Source: Bacteroidetes bacterium HGW-Bacteroidetes-2 (GTDB lineage: Bacteria > Bacteroidota > Bacteroidia > Flavobacteriales > Flavobacteriaceae). Taken from it: 64,000 bases of DNA. A program made the position numbers and the translations under genes. Location: positions 1-64,000 of the forward strand of contig PHDJ01000011.1 in assembly GCA_002842575.1 (NCBI GenBank). Direction: 5' to 3'. Shown here in pieces: positions 1 to 7,970 of this stretch. Numbering within the stretch: the stretch's first letter is position 1; each line of letters starts with the position of its first letter. The notes under the pieces were generated by a model. The model was not told the DNA's origin, made no database searches, and worked only from the letters and a program-made list of their open reading frames with translations.

Positions 1-42
1 GGTGCATATTACGGCATACAGAAATTGAAAAAAAAGAAGTAA
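1..42 (+). CDS. 3' end of a protein gene cut by the window edge
   Basis: Reading from base 1 in frame 1 gives 13 codons ending in a Lys-rich tail (KLKKKK) and a TAA stop. A rho-independent terminator-like hairpin follows at 66-93, which supports a real gene end. The next gene is a sugar aminotransferase of a capsule locus, so this may be another polysaccharide gene, but the 13 residues are too few to identify a family. Confidence 0.5.
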   Translation, partial: GAYYGIQKLKKKK

Positions 43-65
43 AATATAAATTTTATATTTACCAT

Positions 66-99
66 CCCGTTTTCTTTTTAGGAAGAAAGCGGGACTTTT
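66..99 (+). terminator. Rho-independent terminator
   Basis: An 11-bp stem (66-76 with 83-93, one G-T wobble) encloses a 6-base loop and is followed by ACTTTT. It sits 24 bases after the stop of the partial gene at the left edge and would separate it from the capsule genes downstream. Confidence 0.55.
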
Positions 100-250
100 A
101 AGAGCTTTAGAGCGACATGGCAAGGCAAAGTAATCGTAATAAATCGTTCGTTTCTTTTCATTTTAAAGGAGTAAGCCCTTCCTTTTTATTAGCTATATTT
201 AAGTAACTTTTTTTGAGAAATTTTAAATAAAATATTCCCAATAGCCCAAG

Positions 251-277
251 TTGGCAATAATAACTTTTGTAATTTTG
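251..277 (+). promoter_or_regulatory. Bacteroidota-type promoter for the capsule genes
   Basis: TAATTTTG at 270-277 matches the Bacteroidota -7 consensus TAnnTTTG, with a TTG at 251-253 as a possible -33 element. The 16-base spacing is a little shorter than the usual 19-21. It lies 41 bases before the aminotransferase start. Confidence 0.45.
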
Positions 278-318
278 CTAAGCTTTATAAGTCTTTTATA
301 TAGCATTTTTTTACGATT

Positions 319-1488
319 ATGAGCCAATCAAAGATTTATTTATCCTCACCACACATGGGTGGAAAGGAGCAAGAGTTTGTAAACGAAGCATTTATCACCA
401 ATTGGATAGCACCATTAGGCCCAAATGTAACTGGGTTTGAAGAAGATTTAAAAGCATATCTGCAAAAGAGTACCCTTTCCAAAGAAAATCTTCCAGAAAT
501 AGAGGTAGCTGCATTAAGCTCCGGTACGGCGGCATTGCATCTAGCATTAATTTTGCTAGACATACAAGCAGGTGATGAGGTGATTTGCCAAAGCATGACG
601 TTTTCCGCATCGGCAAATCCTATTGTATATTTAGGTGCTACACCTATTTTTATAGACAGTGAAGCAGAAACTTGGAATTTGTGTCCAATACACCTAGAAG
701 CAGCCATTGTAGATAGAATAGCGAAAGGCAAAAAACCAAAAGCTATTATAGGAGTGCATTTGTATGGAATGCCTTTTCAAGTAGATAAAATTTTGGCAAT
801 AGCCAAAAAATATGAAATTCCCCTAATAGAAGATAGTGCTGAGGCATTAGGAAGCACCTACAAAGGGCAAAAATGCGGTACTTTTGGTGATTTTTCCATA
901 CTTTCTTTTAATGGCAATAAAATAATCACAACTTCAGGAGGAGGAGCCTTGGTAACTAAAACTAAGGCGCAAAAAGAGCGGGCAGTATTTCTAGCTACAC
1001 AGGCAAGAGACCAAGCGCCACATTATGAACACAGCGAAATAGGGTACAATTACCGATTGAGCAATGTGTGTGCTGGCATAGGAAGAGGGCAAATGCAGGT
1101 TTTAGATGCCCATGTAGCATTACGAAGAAAAAATAATATTTTTTATACCCAATTATTTAAAAATATAAAAAGTGTGCGTATCTTTATAGAGCCAAACAAT
1201 ACCTACCATTCTAACCACTGGTTGAGCTGTATTTTAATAGATAAAGCACTATCCAATGGTATAGGATCATTAGAAGTTCGGTTGGCATTAGAAAAAGAAA
1301 ACATTGAAAGCAGACCTTTATGGAAACCCATGCACCTACAGCCCATTTTTAAGGACGCTCCTTATTATGGAAATCAGGTAGCAGAAGATTTGTTTCATAA
1401 TGGATTATGCTTGCCATCAGCATCTAACCTCACAACAGCTGATTTGCACAGAATAGAAAAAACAATTTGGCATTGTTTTCAGAAGTGA
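319..1488 (+). CDS. DegT/DnrJ/EryC1/StrS family PLP-dependent sugar aminotransferase
   Basis: This protein of 389 residues should transfer an amino group to a nucleotide-linked keto-sugar during surface-polysaccharide or glycan synthesis in the cytoplasm. It shows the family pattern: SSGTAAL at about 68-74 for phosphate binding, EDSAEALG at 171-178 contacting the cofactor ring, and FNGNK with Lys201 as the predicted Schiff-base lysine, followed by a glycine-rich stretch. Length is normal for the family. The next gene encodes a 4,6-dehydratase that makes the 4-keto-sugar substrate of such enzymes, so the two probably act in sequence (as PglF and PglE do in bacillosamine synthesis); that pairing is an inference. 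Substrate sugar is not determinable from sequence alone. Confidence 0.92.
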   Translation: MSQSKIYLSSPHMGGKEQEFVNEAFITNWIAPLGPNVTGFEEDLKAYLQKSTLSKENLPEIEVAALSSGTAALHLALILLDIQAGDEVICQSMTFSASANPIVYLGATPIFIDSEAETWNLCPIHLEAAIVDRIAKGKKPKAIIGVHLYGMPFQVDKILAIAKKYEIPLIEDSAEALGSTYKGQKCGTFGDFSILSFNGNKIITTSGGGALVTKTKAQKERAVFLATQARDQAPHYEHSEIGYNYRLSNVCAGIGRGQMQVLDAHVALRRKNNIFYTQLFKNIKSVRIFIEPNNTYHSNHWLSCILIDKALSNGIGSLEVRLALEKENIESRPLWKPMHLQPIFKDAPYYGNQVAEDLFHNGLCLPSASNLTTADLHRIEKTIWHCFQK

Positions 1489-1587
1489 TTGTTTTTTAAT
1501 AGCTTGAATATTATCCCCAAAAAAAAGATTAACAGTATCAGTAAGATGGTATTTTGAACCATTTTATGATGTTTAACGAAAAGTGCT

Positions 1588-3531
1588 ATGTATGAAAGTT
1601 TGTTGAATAAGTTTCGGCGCATTCTCCTCCAAGGAGATAATAAATTAAGCATTACTAGTTTTCATTATTTGCCGAGATGGATTGTTTTATGTATCGATAC
1701 GGTTCTACTTTTCATATCGGTTATAGCAGCCAATCAAATTATGCAAAGTTTGCGTATTTCGTTTTACCCCACTTTTACTTTGATGGAACGCTATGGCATA
1801 ATATTAGGCACCAATATATTCTTTTTTATCATTTTTAAAACCTATGCCGGTTTGATACGGCATTCTACATTTACCGATATTGTAAAGTTGTTTTTATCCT
1901 CCTTTGCTACTGGCTTTGTTTTGATTGTGTTTAACTATAGTTATTATTATGCAACAGGCTCAAAAATTTATATTTTACCCGGACTCATTATCTATTTAAT
2001 CCTTTCTTTTTCGTTTTTGTTGCTTTTTAGAGTGGTTATAAAACAAGTGTACTATTTATTTAAGGAGAATAATAACAGTATTGTAAAAAAACGAGTAGTC
2101 ATATTGGGGACAGACGACCATGCTATTTCAGTAGCACAGGCTTTAACTACCGATTCAATACGACCCTTTGAATTAATTGGATTTCTCTCCAACAACCCCA
2201 AATACAAAAAAATTAGAATTTTAGGAAAACCTGTAATTCTATATAAAAAAGAGGTATGCGAAAATTTAGAACAATATCATTTACAAGGAATTTTAATATT
2301 AGGAGACACGTTGTCGAAAAATGAAAAAAATGACTTGGTGGACAACTGTTTAGAAAAAGGTCTTTTGATTTATAACGTCCCAATAGTGGAGCAATGGAAT
2401 TCAAAAACCCAATTGACACATCAAATTAAAGCCATTCAAATAGAAGACTTACTTAATAGAGAAGTTATATCATTAGACAATCATTTGATAGCCGAAGATT
2501 TAAACAACAAAGTCATCCTAATAACAGGTGGAGCAGGGTCTATAGGAAGTGAAATGGTGCGGCAGATTGCAAAATTCAACCCCAAGAAATTGGTTGTTTT
2601 GGACCAAGCAGAAACCCCGTTATATAATTTAGAACTCGAGCTTACCGAAAATTTTCCAGAATTAAATTTTGTAACAGAGTTAGCAAACATAAGTAATATG
2701 TATAGGTTAGCCATGCTTTTTGAGTTGCATCAATTTGATGTGATTTATCATGCAGCCGCTTACAAGCATGTGCCTATTATAGAACGCAATCCACATGAAG
2801 CCATTTATGTAAACATATTAGGCACAATGAACATAGTAAAACTGGCTATAGCCAATAATGTAGCTAAATTTGTAATGATATCTACAGACAAAGCCGTGAA
2901 TCCCACCAATGTGATGGGTGCCTCAAAACGTGCCGCAGAAATGTATGTTCAGTCCATACAAAAAGAAAAAGGCGTAGAGACCCTATTTATCACCACTCGT
3001 TTTGGAAATGTACTAGGTTCAAACGGATCTGTGATTCCTCATTTCAGACGTCAAATAGAAAGGGGAGGACCAGTAACCGTAACCCATCCCGATATTATTC
3101 GCTATTTTATGACCATTCCAGAGGCGTGCCAATTGGTATTGCAGGCAGGTACAATGGGAAAAGGAGGGGAGATATTTGTTTTTGATATGGGAAAACCAGT
3201 TAGAATTATGGATTTAGCCACCCGGATGATTCGCCTTTCCGGATTTATACCCGAGAAAGACATACAGATAAAAGTAACAGGATTACGCCCTGGCGAGAAA
3301 CTTTATGAAGAACTTTTAGCAGATGAAACTTTTCATTTACCCACCCACCACAAGAAGATTATGGTAGCTAAAGATGTCGCCATTCCATTTTTGGATTTAA
3401 AAAAACTCTTTGAAGCGATTGTTAAAGCTGCCCTTAGAGAACAAGAGATGGAGGTGGTGCGAATCTTAAAAAAAATTGTAGTGGAATATAAAAGCGAGAA
3501 TTCGGATTTCTCTGAATTGGATGCAAAATAA
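1588..3531 (+). CDS. Membrane-bound nucleotide-sugar 4,6-dehydratase (CapD/WbpM/PglF family)
   Basis: Predicted to convert UDP-GlcNAc or a related sugar into a 4-keto-6-deoxy intermediate. The N-terminal third has four hydrophobic segments (about 31-48, 69-87, 103-121, 128-150) followed by a CoA-binding-like Rossmann region. The C-terminal half is an extended SDR domain with GGAGSIG at 314-320, STDK at 432-435 and MGASK at 443-447. The last two are characteristic of CapD-type dehydratases, where the usual YxxxK tyrosine is replaced by methionine. Length (647) is typical. It lies 99 bases after the aminotransferase on the same strand and 82 bases before the export lipoprotein, consistent with one capsule or O-glycan locus. 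The exact product is not known. Confidence 0.93.
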   Translation: MYESLLNKFRRILLQGDNKLSITSFHYLPRWIVLCIDTVLLFISVIAANQIMQSLRISFYPTFTLMERYGIILGTNIFFFIIFKTYAGLIRHSTFTDIVKLFLSSFATGFVLIVFNYSYYYATGSKIYILPGLIIYLILSFSFLLLFRVVIKQVYYLFKENNNSIVKKRVVILGTDDHAISVAQALTTDSIRPFELIGFLSNNPKYKKIRILGKPVILYKKEVCENLEQYHLQGILILGDTLSKNEKNDLVDNCLEKGLLIYNVPIVEQWNSKTQLTHQIKAIQIEDLLNREVISLDNHLIAEDLNNKVILITGGAGSIGSEMVRQIAKFNPKKLVVLDQAETPLYNLELELTENFPELNFVTELANISNMYRLAMLFELHQFDVIYHAAAYKHVPIIERNPHEAIYVNILGTMNIVKLAIANNVAKFVMISTDKAVNPTNVMGASKRAAEMYVQSIQKEKGVETLFITTRFGNVLGSNGSVIPHFRRQIERGGPVTVTHPDIIRYFMTIPEACQLVLQAGTMGKGGEIFVFDMGKPVRIMDLATRMIRLSGFIPEKDIQIKVTGLRPGEKLYEELLADETFHLPTHHKKIMVAKDVAIPFLDLKKLFEAIVKAALREQEMEVVRILKKIVVEYKSENSDFSELDAK

Positions 3532-3583
3532 CCTATAACCCTAAAATATGCACAAAATGAGGTAAATATCGATAAAATCCCAT

Positions 3584-3591
3584 TATTTTTG
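3584..3591 (+). promoter_or_regulatory. -7 box (TATTTTTG) upstream of the wza-like gene
   Basis: A perfect TAnnTTTG match 22 bases before the ATG at 3614. I do not see a convincing -33 TTTG at the right distance, so the call rests on the -7 element alone. Confidence 0.4.
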
Positions 3592-3613
3592 CATTATTAC
3601 TAAAAACTAACCT

Positions 3614-4420
3614 ATGCTTTTTCAACGAATACGAGCTACTGTATTAAGAATACAACCTTTAATAGCAGTATTGTTTTTCATACTGTTTGTGGCCTCCTCC
3701 TGTGTTTCAAAAAAAGAAATACTTTATATGCAAGACATAGAAAAGCTAAACACAGCAGCAGAAGTAGTAATACAAAATAATCCTGTAATACACTCCAATG
3801 ATATTTTAGTAATTCAGGTATCTTCCTATGATATGGAAGCATCTGCGCCATTTAATTTATTGGCACCTGCAAGAAATATTCTGGAACAGGGAACTAGCCA
3901 AAACCTTCAAGGGCAAGGCTATTTAGTAAATAACGATGGCAGTATTGAGTTTCCAGTTTTAGGCACTCTGCAAGTAGGAGGGATGACCCGTCAGGAATTA
4001 GTGGAAGATTTGAAAACAAAAATATCGGTGTATGTAAAAGACCCTATAATAAATATACGAATTTCAAACTTTAAAGTAACCGTTTTAGGAGAAGTAACCA
4101 GACCCGGAGACTATTATATAGAAAATGAACGAATAACCTTATTGGAAGCTTTTGGCAAAGCAGGCGATTTAACGATTTTTGGGAAACGAGATAATATATT
4201 AATTTTGCGGGAACAAAACGGTATAAAAACTTACAACAAAATAGACATCACCAAAAGTGATTTTTTAGACTCACCCTACTATTATTTACAACAAAATGAT
4301 GTAGTATATGTACAACCCAACAATGCACAAATAAATTCAGCAGCCTATAATAGGAATTCAAGCGTTTATATTTCTATTGCGTCGGTTTTAATTTCTATAA
4401 TTGTACTTATATCCAGATAA
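3614..4420 (+). CDS. wza: Polysaccharide export lipoprotein (Wza/BES family)
   Basis: Outer-membrane lipoprotein expected to form the export channel for capsule or exopolysaccharide. The signal peptide ends in a lipobox with VASSC and lipid-modified Cys30. A polysaccharide-export domain follows at about 55-150 (with the motif GQGYLVNNDGSIEFPVLG split over this part), then an SLBB-like segment containing VLGEVTRPGDYY at about 155-205. A hydrophobic C-terminal helix (about 250-268) resembles the Wza membrane-spanning helix. Length of 268 is normal for Bacteroidota members, which are shorter than E. coli Wza. The gene is followed directly by the tyrosine-kinase gene, the usual partner. Confidence 0.92.
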   Translation: MLFQRIRATVLRIQPLIAVLFFILFVASSCVSKKEILYMQDIEKLNTAAEVVIQNNPVIHSNDILVIQVSSYDMEASAPFNLLAPARNILEQGTSQNLQGQGYLVNNDGSIEFPVLGTLQVGGMTRQELVEDLKTKISVYVKDPIINIRISNFKVTVLGEVTRPGDYYIENERITLLEAFGKAGDLTIFGKRDNILILREQNGIKTYNKIDITKSDFLDSPYYYLQQNDVVYVQPNNAQINSAAYNRNSSVYISIASVLISIIVLISR

Positions 4421-4427
4421 CAAATTC

Positions 4428-6836
4428 ATGGAAAATCTTACCTCAAAGAACACTTTAGTAGCAAACAATGAACCCACGTTAAGAGAGCAATTAGGCACCT
4501 ATTTGAGACATTGGTCATGGTTTGTAATTGCCGTTTTAATTAGTTTGACTGTGGCATATTTGTATTTGCGATACACCACTACATATTATCAAACCAGTAC
4601 CACTATCATCATAAAAGACAGTAAAGGAAGAGGTGCCGCATCAGAATTAGCCGCCTTTGAAGACATAGGCTTGATAAGTGGAATGAACTCTAATAGTATC
4701 GAAAATGAAGTTGAAATTTTAAAATCGAAACGCCTCATGAACAATGTGGCACAAGAGCTAGATTTGCATATTCGCTATTTTAAAGAAGGAAAAATTAAAG
4801 TATCAGAACTGTTTGCTAACAAACCTTTTTCCATAAAAATACTCGAAGAAAAAGAAGATATACCCTATCCTAATCATCCATTAAACTTTACTATTACTTC
4901 TCCTTCTACATTGGAAATAAGAAACCCTGAAACCAATACAAAGCAGGAAGTGAATTTTGGCGATCGGATATCGCTCTCCTTTGCAGAAATAACTATCCTA
5001 CCAGGAGTTGCATTGCAAAAAGATTTTGATGCCAAAGAAGATAATACTTATTTAGTACAATTTGCCAATTTAAAAAACATCGTTACCTATTACCAAAACG
5101 CCATACAGGTGAGCCCTTTAGTAAAAGGGGGAAGCGTCATTAAATTAACCCTAAACGATCCAGTAAAAGAAAAAGCACAACGCATTTTAGATGAACTTGT
5201 ATCCCAATACAATAAAGATGCTACGGAAGACCGCAACTTGGTTTCTATGAATACCGCCGCTTTTATTGATGATCGTTTACAAATTATTACCCAGGAGTTA
5301 GACTCTGTTGAAACCAATAAAGTTGGTTTTAAACAAGAAAACCGCCTGACCGATATCCAAGCTGAAGCCCAATTGTTTTTAGAAAACTCTAGCGATTTAA
5401 ACAAAAGAAAGATTAATATGGCTACCCAATTAGAGTTAGTAAATTCTATTGTATCCTATTTAAACAAAGAAGAAAGAACAAATTTACTACCAGCCAATTT
5501 AGGTATTTCAGAAGGTGGAATCGATGCATTAATAACCAATTACAACCAGCTAGTTATAGAGCGTAACCGATTGTTGCGCAGCTCCACAGAAAAAAACCCC
5601 GTGGTCATTAATTTAACCAACCAAATAGACCAATTGCGAGGCAATGTGATAACAAGCTTGTCTAACGTGCAAAATTCACTTCAAATTTCATTAAGGGATA
5701 TCCAATCGCAAGAAGCTATTTTTGGCTCTAAAATAGCACAAGTACCTGGTAAAGAAAAAGTATTTAGAGGGATAGAAAGGCAGCAAGGCATAAAAGAAGC
5801 CCTTTATTTATTTTTATTACAAAAAAGAGAAGAAACCTCCATTTCACTTGCTGTAACGGCACCAAAAGCAAAAATAGTAGATGCCGCATATTCCTCAGGC
5901 GGTCCTGTATCGCCCAAATCAAATATTGTTTTATTAGCGGCATTTCTTATTGGGCTACTAATTCCTTTTTTAGTGATTTATTTAAACCAGCTGCTCTATG
6001 ATAAAGTACGCAATCGAAAAGATGTAGAGCGCGAAGCAGGATCCATACCTATTGTTGGTGAAGTGCCAAAATTAGATGCAAAAGAAGAAGTGCTTATTGA
6101 ACAAAATGATCGCTCTATACTTGCCGAATCCTTTCGAATATTGCGAACCAATTTGCAATATCTTTTTGTAAACAAAAAAGATCAAGACCGTGGAAAAACA
6201 ATTTTTGTAACCTCTACCGTAAAGGGAGAAGGAAAAACCTTTACCGCAGTTAATTTAGCCATGACTTTGGCAAATTCAAACAAAAAAGTGGTGCTTGTAG
6301 GGGCCGATATTCGAAATCCTCAATTACATCGATACGTACCTAAATCGAAAAACAAACAAGGCGTTACCGATTTTTTAGTTTCAAAAACCTTAAATATTGC
6401 TGATTTAATTCAAAAATCAGAATTTAATTCCAAACTCGACTTTTTATTTTCAGGAACCATCCCGCCAAATCCGGCAGAATTGTGGTTGAATGATCAAGCC
6501 GCCATTATGTTTGCAGCCTTAAAACAAAGCTATGATTATGTAATTGTAGATACCGCTCCAGCAATGCTAGTAACCGATACCTTTTTGATTAGTAATTTTG
6601 CCGATGTAACTCTTTATGTAATTCGTGCCGATTATACCGAACGTAAACTTTTAGAATTTCCTGTGGATGCTGTTGCCGATAAAAAATTAAACGGAGTAGC
6701 CTTTGTGCTTAATAACGTAAAAATGGCCAATTTTGGTTATGGCAATAAATATGGGTATGCCTATGGCGTGGAGAAAAAAGGATTGTTAAAGCAATTAAAA
6801 CATCGTTTTAAAAGATTATTTTTACAGAAAGCATAA
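4428..6836 (+). CDS. wzc: Wzc-like polysaccharide co-polymerase and tyrosine autokinase
   Basis: Inner-membrane protein controlling polysaccharide polymerisation and export. It has a Wzz chain-length domain with a first membrane helix at about 31-48, a long periplasmic coiled-coil region, and a second helix at about 502-520. A cytoplasmic BY-kinase domain follows: GEGKT Walker A (Lys603), Walker A' VLVGADIRNP (622-631) and Walker B YVIVDTAP (704-711). A tyrosine-rich tail (Tyr771, 775, 777, 779) is the likely autophosphorylation cluster. I chose the ATG at 4428, seven bases after the wza stop; an in-frame TTG at 4401 would overlap wza and adds nine atypical residues. No Wzb-type phosphatase is visible in the window. 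Confidence 0.93.
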   Translation: MENLTSKNTLVANNEPTLREQLGTYLRHWSWFVIAVLISLTVAYLYLRYTTTYYQTSTTIIIKDSKGRGAASELAAFEDIGLISGMNSNSIENEVEILKSKRLMNNVAQELDLHIRYFKEGKIKVSELFANKPFSIKILEEKEDIPYPNHPLNFTITSPSTLEIRNPETNTKQEVNFGDRISLSFAEITILPGVALQKDFDAKEDNTYLVQFANLKNIVTYYQNAIQVSPLVKGGSVIKLTLNDPVKEKAQRILDELVSQYNKDATEDRNLVSMNTAAFIDDRLQIITQELDSVETNKVGFKQENRLTDIQAEAQLFLENSSDLNKRKINMATQLELVNSIVSYLNKEERTNLLPANLGISEGGIDALITNYNQLVIERNRLLRSSTEKNPVVINLTNQIDQLRGNVITSLSNVQNSLQISLRDIQSQEAIFGSKIAQVPGKEKVFRGIERQQGIKEALYLFLLQKREETSISLAVTAPKAKIVDAAYSSGGPVSPKSNIVLLAAFLIGLLIPFLVIYLNQLLYDKVRNRKDVEREAGSIPIVGEVPKLDAKEEVLIEQNDRSILAESFRILRTNLQYLFVNKKDQDRGKTIFVTSTVKGEGKTFTAVNLAMTLANSNKKVVLVGADIRNPQLHRYVPKSKNKQGVTDFLVSKTLNIADLIQKSEFNSKLDFLFSGTIPPNPAELWLNDQAAIMFAALKQSYDYVIVDTAPAMLVTDTFLISNFADVTLYVIRADYTERKLLEFPVDAVADKKLNGVAFVLNNVKMANFGYGNKYGYAYGVEKKGLLKQLKHRFKRLFLQKA

Positions 6837-6860
6837 GGTCTATAATAGTTTTAAAGAACC

Positions 6861-7337
6861 CTAAAAACCCTCATTTTCCATTTGAATACGATAATCAAAT
6901 TGCAAGTCTTCGTGCAGGGTATTTATTTTATTTTTAAGATATGCTAATTGTCTGTTTTGTATGTTTTGTAAGGACTTATCTTGGCTTATAGAAGGGGTAA
7001 AATCCTTTAATTGGGTACAAAAGTAGAGCAAAAGTTCTACCTCGGTTTCTGTTTTTAAGGAATAGCGTATGTATTTTTTCAAGCTTTTTAGTAGTTTCCT
7101 AACACTTTTACGGATCCAATAATAATTTCCAGTGTTTATCTCTTTAAATTGAGAATCTATTTCCAGTTTTACCCCTGTTATATATTCCATTTCATTATCT
7201 GCTTCAAAAAGAAGGTAGGTAAGTAGTTCTTTATTTTCTTTTTTAAATTTTGACAATCGCAGGCAAAGTTTCAAAAGCTCCTCTGTAGAGCGATATTGAA
7301 GTTCCTTTTTAAGTTGAGTGATGGTAGCGGTTTTCAT
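6861..7337 (-). CDS. Conserved hypothetical protein, Lys/Leu-rich, helical
   Basis: A 158-residue, probably cytoplasmic and mostly alpha-helical protein rich in Lys, Leu and Glu. It has no signal peptide or membrane segment. The N-terminal QLKKEL...STEELLKLCLRL pattern is reminiscent of Bacteroidota proteins of unknown function (possibly DUF6155-like; tentative). I use the ATG at 7337; an in-frame TTG at 7358 overlaps a TAACTTTG promoter box and is unlikely. It converges on wzc, with 24 bases between the stops, and is separated from the caspase operon by about 390 bases. There is no evidence that it belongs to either neighbour. Confidence 0.7.
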   Translation of the reverse strand: MKTATITQLKKELQYRSTEELLKLCLRLSKFKKENKELLTYLLFEADNEMEYITGVKLEIDSQFKEINTGNYYWIRKSVRKLLKSLKKYIRYSLKTETEVELLLYFCTQLKDFTPSISQDKSLQNIQNRQLAYLKNKINTLHEDLQFDYRIQMENEGF

Positions 7338-7728
7338 ATTTTTTTTTGAAGCACACAAAGTTAGTCATTACGATACATTTTTTAGCGTGGTGCTTACTTT
7401 TTGTTTCTACTCCTAAGTTGGTTAGGGTACTGTTTCGCAAATATGTAATGAATTACAAGAAATTTTCGTAGGAAGTAGATCCATTTTTTTTTGCAATAGT
7501 AATTATCAAAAATAAGGTTTTATTAGTCTTGATTCTATGTCGGGCAAATCCAATACAAATTAGAAAAACAGCAATACAAATAAGCCTTTATAGCGATCAA
7601 ATTGCATATACAGCTATAAAAACTAAAATTTCATAATTTGATTTATAATTTATATTATGTAAAATAGATAAAAAGCATTTATATTAAATCTACCTAAAAC
7701 CCCTATATCCTATTCTATAAAGTTCCTT
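7338..7728. other. AT-rich gene-free stretch
   Basis: About 390 bases between the hypothetical gene and the caspase operon. Apart from the -7 box at 7356-7363 I see no open reading frame with a plausible start, no strong hairpin and no repeat. The caspase operon ends here without an obvious rho-independent terminator. Confidence 0.5.
7356..7363 (-). promoter_or_regulatory. -7 box (TAACTTTG, minus strand)
   Basis: The minus strand reads TAACTTTG here, an exact TAnnTTTG match 18 bases before the ATG at 7337. No clear -33 element was found. It supports the short start chosen for the downstream gene. Confidence 0.45.
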
Positions 7729-7968
7729 TTATTTTAGTATATAGGATTTTTTAAAAATAGCATTATCACAAACATACAACTCACCAGAAACCCCTATCAT
7801 CAACCAATCTTGTGCTTTTCCTTTCATGATGCCTTCCATAGTTTCCACTTCAAAGGGTTCCATAATTTGCGTACACTGTATAGGAATAGGTTTTTTTATG
7901 GCTGTTATAAACTTCAAATCCGGAAGTTGTTTTTGTGTGAATTTAAGCATCGTTAAAAATGGGTACAT
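7729..7968 (-). CDS. Small protein with PGDYG-like motif, last gene of the caspase operon
   Basis: A 79-residue soluble protein without signal peptide. The second half reads ...QDWLMIGVSGELYVCDNAIF..., with Asp54-Trp55 and Gly62-Glu63-x-Tyr65. This resembles the D-W/Y-L/I...G-E-x-Y pattern of the uncharacterised PGDYG family; the match is a judgement from memory and is tentative. The preceding caspase gene's TAA is separated from this ATG by two bases (TAATAATG), so the two are probably translationally coupled and made in similar amounts. A partner, inhibitor or immunity-like role is possible but unproven. An internal Met7 is an alternative start. Confidence 0.7.
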   Translation of the reverse strand: MYPFLTMLKFTQKQLPDLKFITAIKKPIPIQCTQIMEPFEVETMEGIMKGKAQDWLMIGVSGELYVCDNAIFKKSYILK

Positions 7969-7970
7969 TA

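Noticed and set aside
4401-4427. TTG start for the Wzc-like gene
   Set aside because: It overlaps the wza stop and encodes an atypical lead; the ATG at 4428 is better placed.
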